From a bacterium (GTDB taxonomy: Bacteria; Krumholzibacteriota; Krumholzibacteriia; LZORAL124-64-63): a stretch of 64,000 nt of DNA. This document shows positions 34,105 to 43,332 of the stretch, piece by piece (within the stretch, counting starts at the first letter, position 1; each line of letters opens with the position of its first letter). Made by a program: the position numbers and the translations under genes. The notes under the pieces were generated by a model. That model had not been told where the DNA came from. It did not search any database and was given only the letters and a program-made list of their open reading frames with translations. Location: NCBI GenBank assembly GCA_018814885.1, contig JAHIYU010000143.1, positions 1-64,000 on the forward strand, written 5' to 3'.

Positions 34105-35178
34105 CTAGCGCCTCACCCGCAGGAACAAGGTGAGCGCCAGCGCGCTGTAGGCGAGGTTGCCCGCCCAGGCCGCGATCACGGGGGGCAGCGCCCCGTTGTG
34201 ACCCAGCGCACGGCCGAAGTTGACGGAGAGATAGTAGCCGAAGCTGATCAGGATGGTCCAGCCGAAGCCGCTGGCCACGGTCGTCTTGCGCGGGCCCGAG
34301 GCCAGCAGGATGCCCAAAAACACGACCACCAGATGCACCACCGGAAACGCCAGCTTGAAGTGGAGATCCACCTCGTAGGCGGTCGCGTCGCCGCCGCTGG
34401 AGCGGATCGTATGCACGTAGCGCCGGAGCTGTCTGACGTTCATGCTTTCGGGTTTGAGCCTGTCGTCCCGGAAAGCCTGCGGGGTGATGCCGCCGAGTCC
34501 GGAAGCCAGGTTCTCGAACCTGGAGATGCTGTCGCCGCCGGCGCTGAACCAGCGGTGTGTGCCGTTCTGGAGCATCCACTGCCCGCCTTCCCACACGGCC
34601 GTCTCGGCGTCGTAACGCTCGACGACCCGGGCGCCCGCCAGCAGGTGCGCCCGGAACTCCTTGATCCGGTCCTGTTCCGGCACGAAGGTCCGGGCGTAGT
34701 AGAGCCAGCCATCGGTGCCGGTCAACGCGATGTCGTTGGTGGGCCGGATCCGGTCCGGCCGGCCGTGGACCTCGACCTCCCAGATACGTTCCACTTCGGC
34801 GTTGGCGCCGGGCAGGACGAATTCGCTCCAGGCCAGGGAGAACAGCGTGGCGATCGCCGCCAGCAGCATCAGGGGACGCGTCACCTGCATGAGGGAGCGA
34901 CCGGCGGCGAACAGCGCCGTCAGCTCGTTGTAGCGCGCCATCATGCCCACGGAGAAGAGCGTGGCCATGAGCATGCCGATGGGCAGGACCGTGTCGATGA
35001 TCCAGGGGATCTTGTTCAGGTAGTAGCGCGCCATCATGCCGGGCGTCGCCTTGTTGTCCATGAAGCTGTCCATGTGGTCGAAGAGGTCGACGAGCGTGAA
35101 CAGGATCAGGGCGCCCAGGATGGTGAACAGGAGGATGCGCAGGAAGCCGGAGACGGCGTTGCGGTGCACGAGTCGCAT
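34105..35178 (-). CDS. lptG: LPS export permease LptG-like (YjgP/YjgQ family)
   Basis: 357 residues. Three N-terminal membrane segments (LRILLFTILGALILFTLVDLF; IDTVLPIGMLMATLFSVGMM; MLLAAIATLFSLAWSEFVL), a periplasmic beta domain (about 115-260) and three C-terminal segments, as in LptF/LptG. MARYNELTALFAAGRSL is the cytoplasmic coupling helix that meets LptB, and the C-terminal GILLASGPRKTTVASGFGWTILISFGYYL is typical. ATG 35178 shares one base with the lptF stop. LptB and LptC are encoded at 21.5-22.9 kb. Confidence 0.87.
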   Translation of the reverse strand: MRLVHRNAVSGFLRILLFTILGALILFTLVDLFDHMDSFMDNKATPGMMARYYLNKIPWIIDTVLPIGMLMATLFSVGMMARYNELTALFAAGRSLMQVTRPLMLLAAIATLFSLAWSEFVLPGANAEVERIWEVEVHGRPDRIRPTNDIALTGTDGWLYYARTFVPEQDRIKEFRAHLLAGARVVERYDAETAVWEGGQWMLQNGTHRWFSAGGDSISRFENLASGLGGITPQAFRDDRLKPESMNVRQLRRYVHTIRSSGGDATAYEVDLHFKLAFPVVHLVVVFLGILLASGPRKTTVASGFGWTILISFGYYLSVNFGRALGHNGALPPVIAAWAGNLAYSALALTLFLRVRR

Positions 35179-36578
35179 CAATCGGTCTCCCCGGTGCCGG
35201 AACCATCCGCGCGCGGGCGCAGGGTGAACGAGAACAGCGATGACTCCTTCACAGTGCGCAGCAGTACGGGGATGCCTATCAGTGTCAGCGAGGCGTTGGC
35301 CATCCACATCGCGAGCGCCGGGTCCAGGCGCCCGCGGTCGGCCAGCTTCTCGCCCCCGATCAGGAAGAGGTAGTAGACCAGATAGAGGCCCAGGGCAAGG
35401 CTCAGCGATACGCCCCGGCCGCTGCGGGCGGTGGACACGGCCATGGGCAGCCCCAGCAGGACGAAGACGAGGCAAGCCACGGGGATGGCGAACTTCTTGT
35501 GGAATTCCACCATGTAGCTGTTCTCCCGCGCGCGTTGCGACCGTACGACATTCTCCTGGAAACCGGCCGAGCGCGCGGCGCGCCTGGCTTCCTGCCGCGT
35601 TCCCTTGAGCAGGTTGCGCCGCTGGGCGAGGTCGGGTGCCTCGGTGCTCCGCTGCCGGCCCAGGAGTTCGCCGCGCGTCCGCGGATCCAGCAGACTCCAC
35701 TGTCTCTGGGCCAGGCTGCCGGACAGCTCGCGGCTGCGGCTCTCCGTCTTGCGCCTCTCCTCCGCCTCCCGACCGGCGGCCTCCAGCAAGGCCGTCAGGT
35801 TCATCTCGCGGTCGCCCCGCGAGGTGCGGTTCGACGCCTGGAGGTTCCGTTCCATGTCCTTGATGTGGAGGTTGTGGCTGTTGAAGCGGGTGATCGTGTA
35901 CCGGGCCAGGTCGTTGTCGTCGGGCAGGTCGTGGATCTCGCCGTCGTGGAGCTCGATGCGCATGGTGTTGCTGTCGTGCAGCGGGACGATGGTGCCCCAG
36001 GCGGCGGTGGTCATCGTCGGCGCGATGTCGCCCGGCCCGTCCTTCTCCAGGATGATCACCTGTTCTATGCGGTTCGTCTTCTCGTCCTTACGCTTGACGT
36101 AGATGGTGATGCGGTCGTTGAGTTCGGTGAACAGCTGTTCGCGGATCTCCATCATGGGCCGGACGTGCTTGATGTCGTAGAGCAGGTTGGCCAGCTTGTG
36201 GTTCCACTCCGGCAGGACGTAGTGATTATAGGCCGTCATGGCCAGCGTCAACACCAGCGCTCCCCCCAGAAGCGGCCTCAGCAGGGCGTAGAGTCCGATG
36301 CCGCTGGCCTTCATTGCCGTAATCTCGTGATCGGCCGCCAGTTGCCCCACGCCCATCAGCACGCCGATGAGCACCGCCATTGGTATGGATAATGCAAACA
36401 TGTGTCCCAGGCTGAGGATCAGGACCTCCGTAGCCGTCCAGAAGGAAACACCCCGGGTCACGAAAAGCTCGACATACCGGTAGAGTATGTCGATCATCAG
36501 CACGAAAGTCACCACGCAGAAGCCGAATACGAATGGCCCGGAGGTCGTGCGGAGCAGATGTTTATTCAGCAGATTCAT
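35178..36578 (-). CDS. lptF: LPS export permease LptF-like, with large periplasmic insertion
   Basis: 466 residues, about 100 longer than usual. N-terminal segments (FVFGFCVVTFVLMIDILYRYV, LILSLGHMFALSIPMAVLIGVLMG) and the LAADHEITAMKASGIGLYALL coupling helix identify the LptF/G family; the C-terminal FAIPVACLVFVLLGLPMAV and GLYLVYYLFLIGGEKLADRG are typical. Between the beta domain and the C-terminal membrane part lies an Arg/Glu/Gln-rich, probably coiled-coil stretch (about 265-350). ATG 36578 gives the standard MNLLNKHLLR start; GTG 36599 is possible. It forms a two-gene operon with lptG. Confidence 0.85.
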   Translation of the reverse strand: MNLLNKHLLRTTSGPFVFGFCVVTFVLMIDILYRYVELFVTRGVSFWTATEVLILSLGHMFALSIPMAVLIGVLMGVGQLAADHEITAMKASGIGLYALLRPLLGGALVLTLAMTAYNHYVLPEWNHKLANLLYDIKHVRPMMEIREQLFTELNDRITIYVKRKDEKTNRIEQVIILEKDGPGDIAPTMTTAAWGTIVPLHDSNTMRIELHDGEIHDLPDDNDLARYTITRFNSHNLHIKDMERNLQASNRTSRGDREMNLTALLEAAGREAEERRKTESRSRELSGSLAQRQWSLLDPRTRGELLGRQRSTEAPDLAQRRNLLKGTRQEARRAARSAGFQENVVRSQRARENSYMVEFHKKFAIPVACLVFVLLGLPMAVSTARSGRGVSLSLALGLYLVYYLFLIGGEKLADRGRLDPALAMWMANASLTLIGIPVLLRTVKESSLFSFTLRPRADGSGTGETD

Positions 36579-36668
36579 GGTTGTGGGCTTCGTGATCACT
36601 GTCGACGTCCGTGGGCAGCCTGACTCCTTTCGTGGACGTTGGGTGGGGACGTAACCGGCTACGACCGC

Positions 36669-36697
36669 AGTGTAGTAGGTCGGCAGCGCCAGGACAA
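36669..36697 (-). promoter_or_regulatory. Putative promoter of lptF-lptG
   Basis: On the minus strand TTGTCC (36697-36692), a 17-base spacer and TACACT (36674-36669). It lies about 90 bases upstream of lptF in the gap shared with the divergent sprA-like gene. Confidence 0.35.
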
Positions 36698-36756
36698 TAA
36701 TTGAAAGGGGCCGGTCTCATCCGGCCGTACCGTACGCACGGGAGAGACGCGACCCG

Positions 36757-39700
36757 ATGGGCAGCCGCATCAGCAGCAAGGACTCGTGGTATTGCCGGCT
36801 GTTGCCCGCGCCCCTGCTGTTGATCGCACTGCTGTCGGCCGCTCCCGCCTGCGCCGATCCGGATTACGGCGGCCCGATCCTGCCGGGAATCGATCCCCTG
36901 ATCAACGGTACCCGCGACGCGCGCCTGCTGGGCGTGGACCGTCTCATCGTCCGGGAGCGGATCCTGGAGCAAGGTCCGGACCCCGTGGACGGGGAGGGTC
37001 TCCCGGATTACGACAAGCGCATGTGGCATCTGTCCCTCAAGAGGGCCGGGGTGGACCTGAAGCGCATGATCACGGTGGTCGAGCCCGCGAGCTACTACGG
37101 GCTGGAAACCGTGTTCAGATACCCCGCCTACCACTTTCTGTTCCAGTCCCCGCAGACGTTGCCCGGCGGCTTCATCTACTACCCGCCGCGCAACGTGGAC
37201 GCCGTCGAGATCGACCTGTTCGTGGATGACATCGACAACGCGTTCGCGCGCAAGCTGGCGGTGTGCAACGTTCGCAACCGCCTCATGCAGCTCAACGCCT
37301 ACGGCGAAGGCGGCATCCGCCGCGACGACGACGGCCTGATCAACCTGACCATCCCCATCAAGATCCCCCGCACCCTGGAAAAGATCATCGGGCGCGGGGA
37401 GAAGACCAGCATACGCATCTCCGGTCGCGAACGCATTTCGATCTCCGGCGAGACGTCCCGCTCCAACCGGTTCACGGCCACCGAGCGGCGGCAGAACCAG
37501 AGCTGGTTCCCGACCCTCGACATGGAGCAGCAACTGCAGATCAACCTGTCGGGGCAGATCGGCGAGAAGATCAAGCTGGAAGTGGATCACAACAGCGATG
37601 TGATCGGACCCGACGCGACGAAGATCCGGCTGACCTTCGAGGGCGGCGAGGACGACGTCATCCAGTCCATCGAGACCGGAGACGTGGGTCTCACGTTGCC
37701 GGGCAGCCAGCTGCTGGGCTACAGCTCCAACAAGTCGGGGCTCTTCGGCATCAAGACCGAGGGCCAGGTCGGTTCCACCGAGTTCACGGTGGTGGCCAGC
37801 AAGCAGAAGGCCGAATCGGCGTCCAAGTCATTCAACTCCCAGGGCGGCTCGGTCGGCGAGCACATCATCGAGGCCTACCGCTATCTCAACAACCGCTTCT
37901 TCCGGCTCGACCTGCCCCAGGACGACCTTGTCGCTCACGACTATCCGGACAACCCGGGCCGCAACAGCAGCGTCGAGACGATCAATCGCAATTCGGTCCA
38001 GGTCTACCGGTTCATCGGCGCGGGCCTGCAGCAGACCGGCGACATCCGCAACATCGTCGCGATTCCCGACACGACCGGTCGCTGGGACGAGGCGTACATC
38101 CAGGACGCGCTGGTGACCAACCCGGACGGGTTGCAGTATGGCGAGCTGTGGCGTCCGGTCCCCTTCGAGATCCTCATCGACCAGGACGAGAACCTGGTGG
38201 CCATCGATCTGCTGAACGAGCAGGACGTGCGCGGCCTGCTGGCGGTGACCTACGACGTGGCCCACGCCGACGGCACGCGCTGGCGCGTGGGCGACAAGCC
38301 CGGCGAGGACGAGGGCCAGCGCGTGGATATCGACGGCGAGCTCTACTACAAGATGAAGCTGCTCAAGCCGCAGATCGCGGACCGATTCACCTGGCAGTAC
38401 GTGCTGCGCAACATCTACCCGCTGGGCGGCACCAACATCGACGCTTCGACCTTCGATCTGCGCATCGAGCTCAACACCTTCACCGATTTTCCCAATCAGG
38501 ACCTGACGGCCGACGGCGTCGGCAGCCGCCTGGACTGGTTCCGGATCTTCGGCCTGGACCGCGAGGACCAGCAGTCCAACGCAGGATCAGACGGCCTGGT
38601 CGACAAGCACCGGACTGTCATCTTCGACTATGTGCGGGGACTGCTCAAGTTCCCCCTGGACTTCCCCGAGCCCTTCAACGCGCCACAGGCGGTCTACGAG
38701 GCCTACGCGGATTCCTCGGCCTTCGACTTCGCGACGTCGCAATTATCCAGCAACCTCATACCCGAGATCTACGACTGGCAGACGAACCCCAACAACCTGT
38801 CGAACTACACCCAGTACCGCCTGGTGGCCAGCCATGCGGCTGCGTCCAGCTCGTTCAACCTCGGCGTGTCGAACATCGAGGAGGGATCCGAGACGGTCAC
38901 CCTGGACGGGCGGACCCTGACCCGCGGCACCGACTACGACATCGAATACACCTTCGGCGAGGTCACCCTCAAGGGTGACGCGGCGGCCAACATCTCGCCG
39001 GACTCGCAGATCGGCGTGAACTACCAGTACGCGCCTTTTCTGGGCGGCGGCAACAGCAGCCTGCTCGGGTTCAACCTCAGCTATGCCCTGGGCCAGAACA
39101 GCAGGATGTCGACGACCTGGCTGTACGAGAGCAATCAGGTGGTCGGCCACAAGGCCAAGCTCGGCGAGGAACCCAGCCGGACCCTCGTGGGAAACGTCAA
39201 CGGCCAGTTCATGTTCAGACCGCAGGTCTTGACGGGCTTCGCCAATCTGCTCAGCCGCCACGACAGCGACCGGGAGAGCACGGTCCGGGTCAACGGCGAA
39301 TACGCCGTCAGCATTCCCAATCCCAACACCTTCGACGAGGTGTTCGTGGAGGACTACGAGGGGATCGACTCCTCCGATCTGATGCCGGTCAGCCGGCTCT
39401 CGTGGTCCGCCGCCAGCGCCCCGGTGCATGGACAGGGCCTGCAGCTGGATCCCACCGATCCACGCTATCCGGAGAACGCCCATCTCCTGGACCACGACTA
39501 CGACCCCGATCACCGGCTCGAGACCCGCTGGTTCCTGCCCAAGGACAACACCCTGCGGCGCTACCTGAACCCGGATCTCAAGGAGGCGGAGGCCCGGGAG
39601 GCACAGCAGGTCCTGCAGATCTTCATGTCCAGCGAGGGCGAGACGTGGACGGCGGACAACTGGAGCGGCGTGATGCGCGGGCTCGGCAGCGCCGGCGTGG

Positions 39701-42700
39701 ACCTGACCAAGACGCAGTTCCTCGAGTTCTGGGTCAACGATTACCGCCACGAGGAGCTGGGCAGCGAACGCACCGGCACGCTGCACTTCGACTTCGGCTA
39801 CATCAGCGAGGACTTCTACTGGCCGAAGCTGGCGGGCGGCTCCCTGCAGACGGGCACCTTCCAGCGGGAGGACGGGATCCTCGACGGCACGCCCAACGGC
39901 CTCTGGACCATCGACGAGGACGTGGGCCTCGGCAACGACCCGACCGACGACCAATACAGCGCGGAATACAACAGCAGTTCCGATCCGTTTCCCCACATCA
40001 ACGGCACCCGGCTGAACAACCGCGAGGACTCCGAGGACCTCAACGGCAACACCACCTTTGACCGGCAGAACGGGTTCTTCACCATCAGCGTGGACCTGGC
40101 CGACTCCGCCCTGGTGGATGTGCTGCGCGACTTCCCGGCCAGCGAGGTGGACGACAACATCGCCAACCACCTGGCCTGGCGGAAGTACCGCATCCGCTTG
40201 AACGATGCGCTGCACGTCGTGCCTCCCGGCGGCACGACGCCCTATCTCGGCTCGGTCACGCACATGCGCATCTGGTTCGAGGACGACGACCCGCAGCCGG
40301 GGCAGACGTCCCGCAATCTCCAGTTCTCCGAGATCAAGTTCCTGGGCAGCCGCTGGGAACGCGAGGGCATCCGGAAGGTGCCGGTCCCCGAGGCGCCAGA
40401 GGAGCTGCTGCTCACGGATGCGGACCTGCCCGCCGGCGACGTCTTCTTCATCGGCGAGGTCAACAACAAGGAGAATCCCGACTACACCCCCCCCTTCTCG
40501 CTGCACATGGAGAACAAGATCGCCGAGAAGGAGACCTCGCTGGTCGTCGACTACCAGAACCTGGACCATCAGCACCTGGTACGCGCCAGCCGTCTGGTGT
40601 CGACCCGAGGCGAGGATTTCACGCAATACGGCCGCCTGGTCTTCTACGTCTACAACCCGCGCTTCGAGCAGGCGGACATGGAGGTCTTCTACCGGGTGGG
40701 CGCGGACACGCTGAACTTCTACGAGGTCAATTACCGCTTCGACGACAGCGCCGGGGCCCGGACGGGCTGGCGCGAGATCACGCTCGACCTGGCCGAGCTC
40801 AGCAACGCCAAGCTGGCGCCGCGCGATCCCCTCGGCGGCTGGATCGAGACGGAGGTGGCCGACGCCCTGGTAGACCGGCTCTACGAGGTGAGGGTGGTGG
40901 GGGCGCCCGACCTGCGTCGCGTCAAGCGCCTGTACCTCGGTGTCCGGAACACCGATCGGACCACGCCCGCCAGCGGATACTTCTACTTCAACGACGTGCG
41001 CCTGCGAGAGGTCAAGCGGGATATCGGTCACGCCGAGCGGGTCGCCCTCAGCGTCAGCATGGCCGATGTGATCAAGGTCGATTTCGACTGGGCGCGCCGG
41101 GACGCCGAATTCCACGGGCTGAACCAGTCCACCGGCCAGGGCTACACCAACGAGGACTGGAATTTCAGTTCCAGCTTCAAGCTCGATGATTTCGTACCCA
41201 TGCTGGGCTTCCGCATGCCGCTGAGCTTCGGCAAGCAGCAAGGTATCAAGCGCCCGAAGTACCTGACCAACAGCGACATCGAGATCATCGACGAGCAACT
41301 GCGTCACGAGCGATCTTCCAGGGATCAGCGCGAGAACTTCTCGATACGGCTCTTCCACGCGCCCTCCAAGTTCTCCCTGCTGCGTTTTCTGGTGGATCCC
41401 TGGTCAATCTCGCTGAGCGGTTCGCGCAACGAGAACGACACGCCGTTGACGCGGCTGAACGGGGAGAACTGGCAGGGGTCGGTCTCCTACGATCTCAATT
41501 TCAAGAGCAGGCACCAGCTGGGCGACCTCCCTCTGCTGAACGTGGTGCCCGTCGTCAAGAGCATCTCGCTGATGCCCTCGAAGATGTCCTTCAGCGGCAG
41601 TTTCAGCGGCTCGACCCAGCACGTCGCCAACTACAACGTCCTCGAGGGCGATTACGTCGACCGGCCCGTCAACAGGACGCGCAGCGGCAACCTCAAGGGC
41701 ACCATCGCCCACAAGCCGTTGCCCATCGCGGACGTGAACCTGACGGTCCGCTCCGACCGCGACATGTTCCGTCCGCGGGAGGTGCTGGGAATCAACGTGG
41801 GCACCGAGACGGTCTACAGCCATCAGTTCCAGATCCGCTTCTCCACGCCCAACACCCTGGGCCTGCCCAAGACCTGGGTCTTCATGCCCCTCAACAAGGC
41901 CTTCACGTCCCTGAAGAAGACCCGGCCCTCGCTGGATTATCAGAGTTCGTTCACGGACGATCACTCGCGGAACGTCATGCAGGAGGGGGATCCGCCGGGG
42001 ACGAAGAACCTGCAGAACTCCGGCGACTGGACCTTCAGGGCGTCCGTACCCATCAACGAGACCTTCAGGAAGCTATTCCCCGCGAAGACCGGTCTGTCCG
42101 ATCGCGAGCGGGAGATGCGGCTCAGGGAAGAGGAGAAGCTGAGGCGCCGGCAGGGCGCCACCGGCGCGGGTGACGCCGCAGCGGAGGAATTCGACGATCC
42201 CCGTCTCGATGATCCGACGCTCACGCCCGCGGAGCGCCAGGCGATCATCGACGAGCTGTTGATCGAGCAGAACCTGCAGCGGGACCGGGATGACGAAGAG
42301 CACCGGCAGCGCCGGCAGGGGGAAGGCGGCGAAGGCGGCGGGGAGGTCGCCGAGGTCGAGAGTGAGACTGAAGGCGGCTCGCCCGACGGCGGCGGTTTCG
42401 CGATCCCCAATCCCTTCAGCCCCCTGCTGTCGGTCCTGCGCGATCTCGAACCCATCCAGTTCAATTATACCAGGAAGAGATCCAGCGGATACGGACGCTT
42501 CCAGAACTCGGCGCCGTTCTGGTACAAACTCGGTTTCGCCCAGACCATCGACGAGCCGGATTCGCTCTACGTGGTCTACAACACGCGCAGCACCCAGAAC
42601 CTGACCATGTCGACCACGGCCAAGCTCTCGCGGATGATGTCGGTCGATCTGAAGTTCAACAAGAGCCGCAGCGAGATCATCAGCGTGGGCACGCACGGCT

Positions 42701-43332
42701 GGTCCTACGCACAGGACTGGCCGGACGTGAACTTGTCGGTGGTGGGCCTCGAGAAGCTGGGGATCATGGGGGGCGGGGACGGACTCTTCAGATCGGCAGG
42801 CCTGCAGTTGAACTACAAGTACTCGCGGAGCGTACCCTCGTACACCGCGGTCAGTTACAATCCACGCGAGAACCGGACGATCTCGCCGCGTTTGAACATG
42901 ACGCTGCAGAACGGCCTGACCCTGTCCCTCAACACCGCCCTGGGCGTGGACCGCAACAAGACCGCCGGCGCCCAGGAGATCTCGGACCGCTTCAACGTCA
43001 ATCTGCAGGTCCGCCATACCTTCCGCGCCGAGGGTCTGCTGGCCCGCCTCGGGCTGTATCGTCCGGGCGTGCAGCCGACCGTGAACATGGACGTGGACAT
43101 CTCGTACAACAAGAGCTCGACGCGGCGCTGGAATCCCAGCACCGATTCCTCGGGCAAGCCGGACACGGAGATCGGCACCTCGCGCATCGGCGTCAACCCG
43201 CGTTTCAGCTACCAGATAACGCGCAACCTCTCCGGTGCGTTACGCCTGAGTTTCAGCCGAAACAAGGTCGACGAGACGGACAGCGTGACCAGCAGCTTCG
43301 GTCTCGGTATGGAGGCGACATTTGTATTCTAG
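36757..43332 (+). CDS. sprA: SprA-like giant outer-membrane protein (type IX secretion translocon family)
   Basis: 2191 residues with a Sec signal peptide ending ALLSAAPACA. SprA signatures recur: QLQINLSGQIGEKIKLEVDH, IRLTFEGGEDDVIQSIETGD, GLFGIKTEGQVGSTEFTVVASKQKAE, LEFWVNDY, LHFDFGYISEDF, and a C-terminus ending in Phe (MEATFVF) like a beta-barrel signal. SprA of Flavobacterium (about 2400 aa) forms a very large single-chain barrel that is the type IX secretion pore. A charged low-complexity stretch covers about 1780-1880. GGGAGAGA precedes the ATG. The gene overlaps a glutaminyl-cyclase-like gene by 11 bases. No PorK/L/M/N or cargo C-terminal domain is in the window. Confidence 0.85.
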   Translation: MGSRISSKDSWYCRLLPAPLLLIALLSAAPACADPDYGGPILPGIDPLINGTRDARLLGVDRLIVRERILEQGPDPVDGEGLPDYDKRMWHLSLKRAGVDLKRMITVVEPASYYGLETVFRYPAYHFLFQSPQTLPGGFIYYPPRNVDAVEIDLFVDDIDNAFARKLAVCNVRNRLMQLNAYGEGGIRRDDDGLINLTIPIKIPRTLEKIIGRGEKTSIRISGRERISISGETSRSNRFTATERRQNQSWFPTLDMEQQLQINLSGQIGEKIKLEVDHNSDVIGPDATKIRLTFEGGEDDVIQSIETGDVGLTLPGSQLLGYSSNKSGLFGIKTEGQVGSTEFTVVASKQKAESASKSFNSQGGSVGEHIIEAYRYLNNRFFRLDLPQDDLVAHDYPDNPGRNSSVETINRNSVQVYRFIGAGLQQTGDIRNIVAIPDTTGRWDEAYIQDALVTNPDGLQYGELWRPVPFEILIDQDENLVAIDLLNEQDVRGLLAVTYDVAHADGTRWRVGDKPGEDEGQRVDIDGELYYKMKLLKPQIADRFTWQYVLRNIYPLGGTNIDASTFDLRIELNTFTDFPNQDLTADGVGSRLDWFRIFGLDREDQQSNAGSDGLVDKHRTVIFDYVRGLLKFPLDFPEPFNAPQAVYEAYADSSAFDFATSQLSSNLIPEIYDWQTNPNNLSNYTQYRLVASHAAASSSFNLGVSNIEEGSETVTLDGRTLTRGTDYDIEYTFGEVTLKGDAAANISPDSQIGVNYQYAPFLGGGNSSLLGFNLSYALGQNSRMSTTWLYESNQVVGHKAKLGEEPSRTLVGNVNGQFMFRPQVLTGFANLLSRHDSDRESTVRVNGEYAVSIPNPNTFDEVFVEDYEGIDSSDLMPVSRLSWSAASAPVHGQGLQLDPTDPRYPENAHLLDHDYDPDHRLETRWFLPKDNTLRRYLNPDLKEAEAREAQQVLQIFMSSEGETWTADNWSGVMRGLGSAGVDLTKTQFLEFWVNDYRHEELGSERTGTLHFDFGYISEDFYWPKLAGGSLQTGTFQREDGILDGTPNGLWTIDEDVGLGNDPTDDQYSAEYNSSSDPFPHINGTRLNNREDSEDLNGNTTFDRQNGFFTISVDLADSALVDVLRDFPASEVDDNIANHLAWRKYRIRLNDALHVVPPGGTTPYLGSVTHMRIWFEDDDPQPGQTSRNLQFSEIKFLGSRWEREGIRKVPVPEAPEELLLTDADLPAGDVFFIGEVNNKENPDYTPPFSLHMENKIAEKETSLVVDYQNLDHQHLVRASRLVSTRGEDFTQYGRLVFYVYNPRFEQADMEVFYRVGADTLNFYEVNYRFDDSAGARTGWREITLDLAELSNAKLAPRDPLGGWIETEVADALVDRLYEVRVVGAPDLRRVKRLYLGVRNTDRTTPASGYFYFNDVRLREVKRDIGHAERVALSVSMADVIKVDFDWARRDAEFHGLNQSTGQGYTNEDWNFSSSFKLDDFVPMLGFRMPLSFGKQQGIKRPKYLTNSDIEIIDEQLRHERSSRDQRENFSIRLFHAPSKFSLLRFLVDPWSISLSGSRNENDTPLTRLNGENWQGSVSYDLNFKSRHQLGDLPLLNVVPVVKSISLMPSKMSFSGSFSGSTQHVANYNVLEGDYVDRPVNRTRSGNLKGTIAHKPLPIADVNLTVRSDRDMFRPREVLGINVGTETVYSHQFQIRFSTPNTLGLPKTWVFMPLNKAFTSLKKTRPSLDYQSSFTDDHSRNVMQEGDPPGTKNLQNSGDWTFRASVPINETFRKLFPAKTGLSDREREMRLREEEKLRRRQGATGAGDAAAEEFDDPRLDDPTLTPAERQAIIDELLIEQNLQRDRDDEEHRQRRQGEGGEGGGEVAEVESETEGGSPDGGGFAIPNPFSPLLSVLRDLEPIQFNYTRKRSSGYGRFQNSAPFWYKLGFAQTIDEPDSLYVVYNTRSTQNLTMSTTAKLSRMMSVDLKFNKSRSEIISVGTHGWSYAQDWPDVNLSVVGLEKLGIMGGGDGLFRSAGLQLNYKYSRSVPSYTAVSYNPRENRTISPRLNMTLQNGLTLSLNTALGVDRNKTAGAQEISDRFNVNLQVRHTFRAEGLLARLGLYRPGVQPTVNMDVDISYNKSSTRRWNPSTDSSGKPDTEIGTSRIGVNPRFSYQITRNLSGALRLSFSRNKVDETDSVTSSFGLGMEATFVF

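Noticed and set aside
38743..41358. 871-codon minus-strand frame opposite the sprA-like gene
   Set aside because: A compositional shadow of codon bias; no motif is visible and the plus-strand protein shows SprA signatures.
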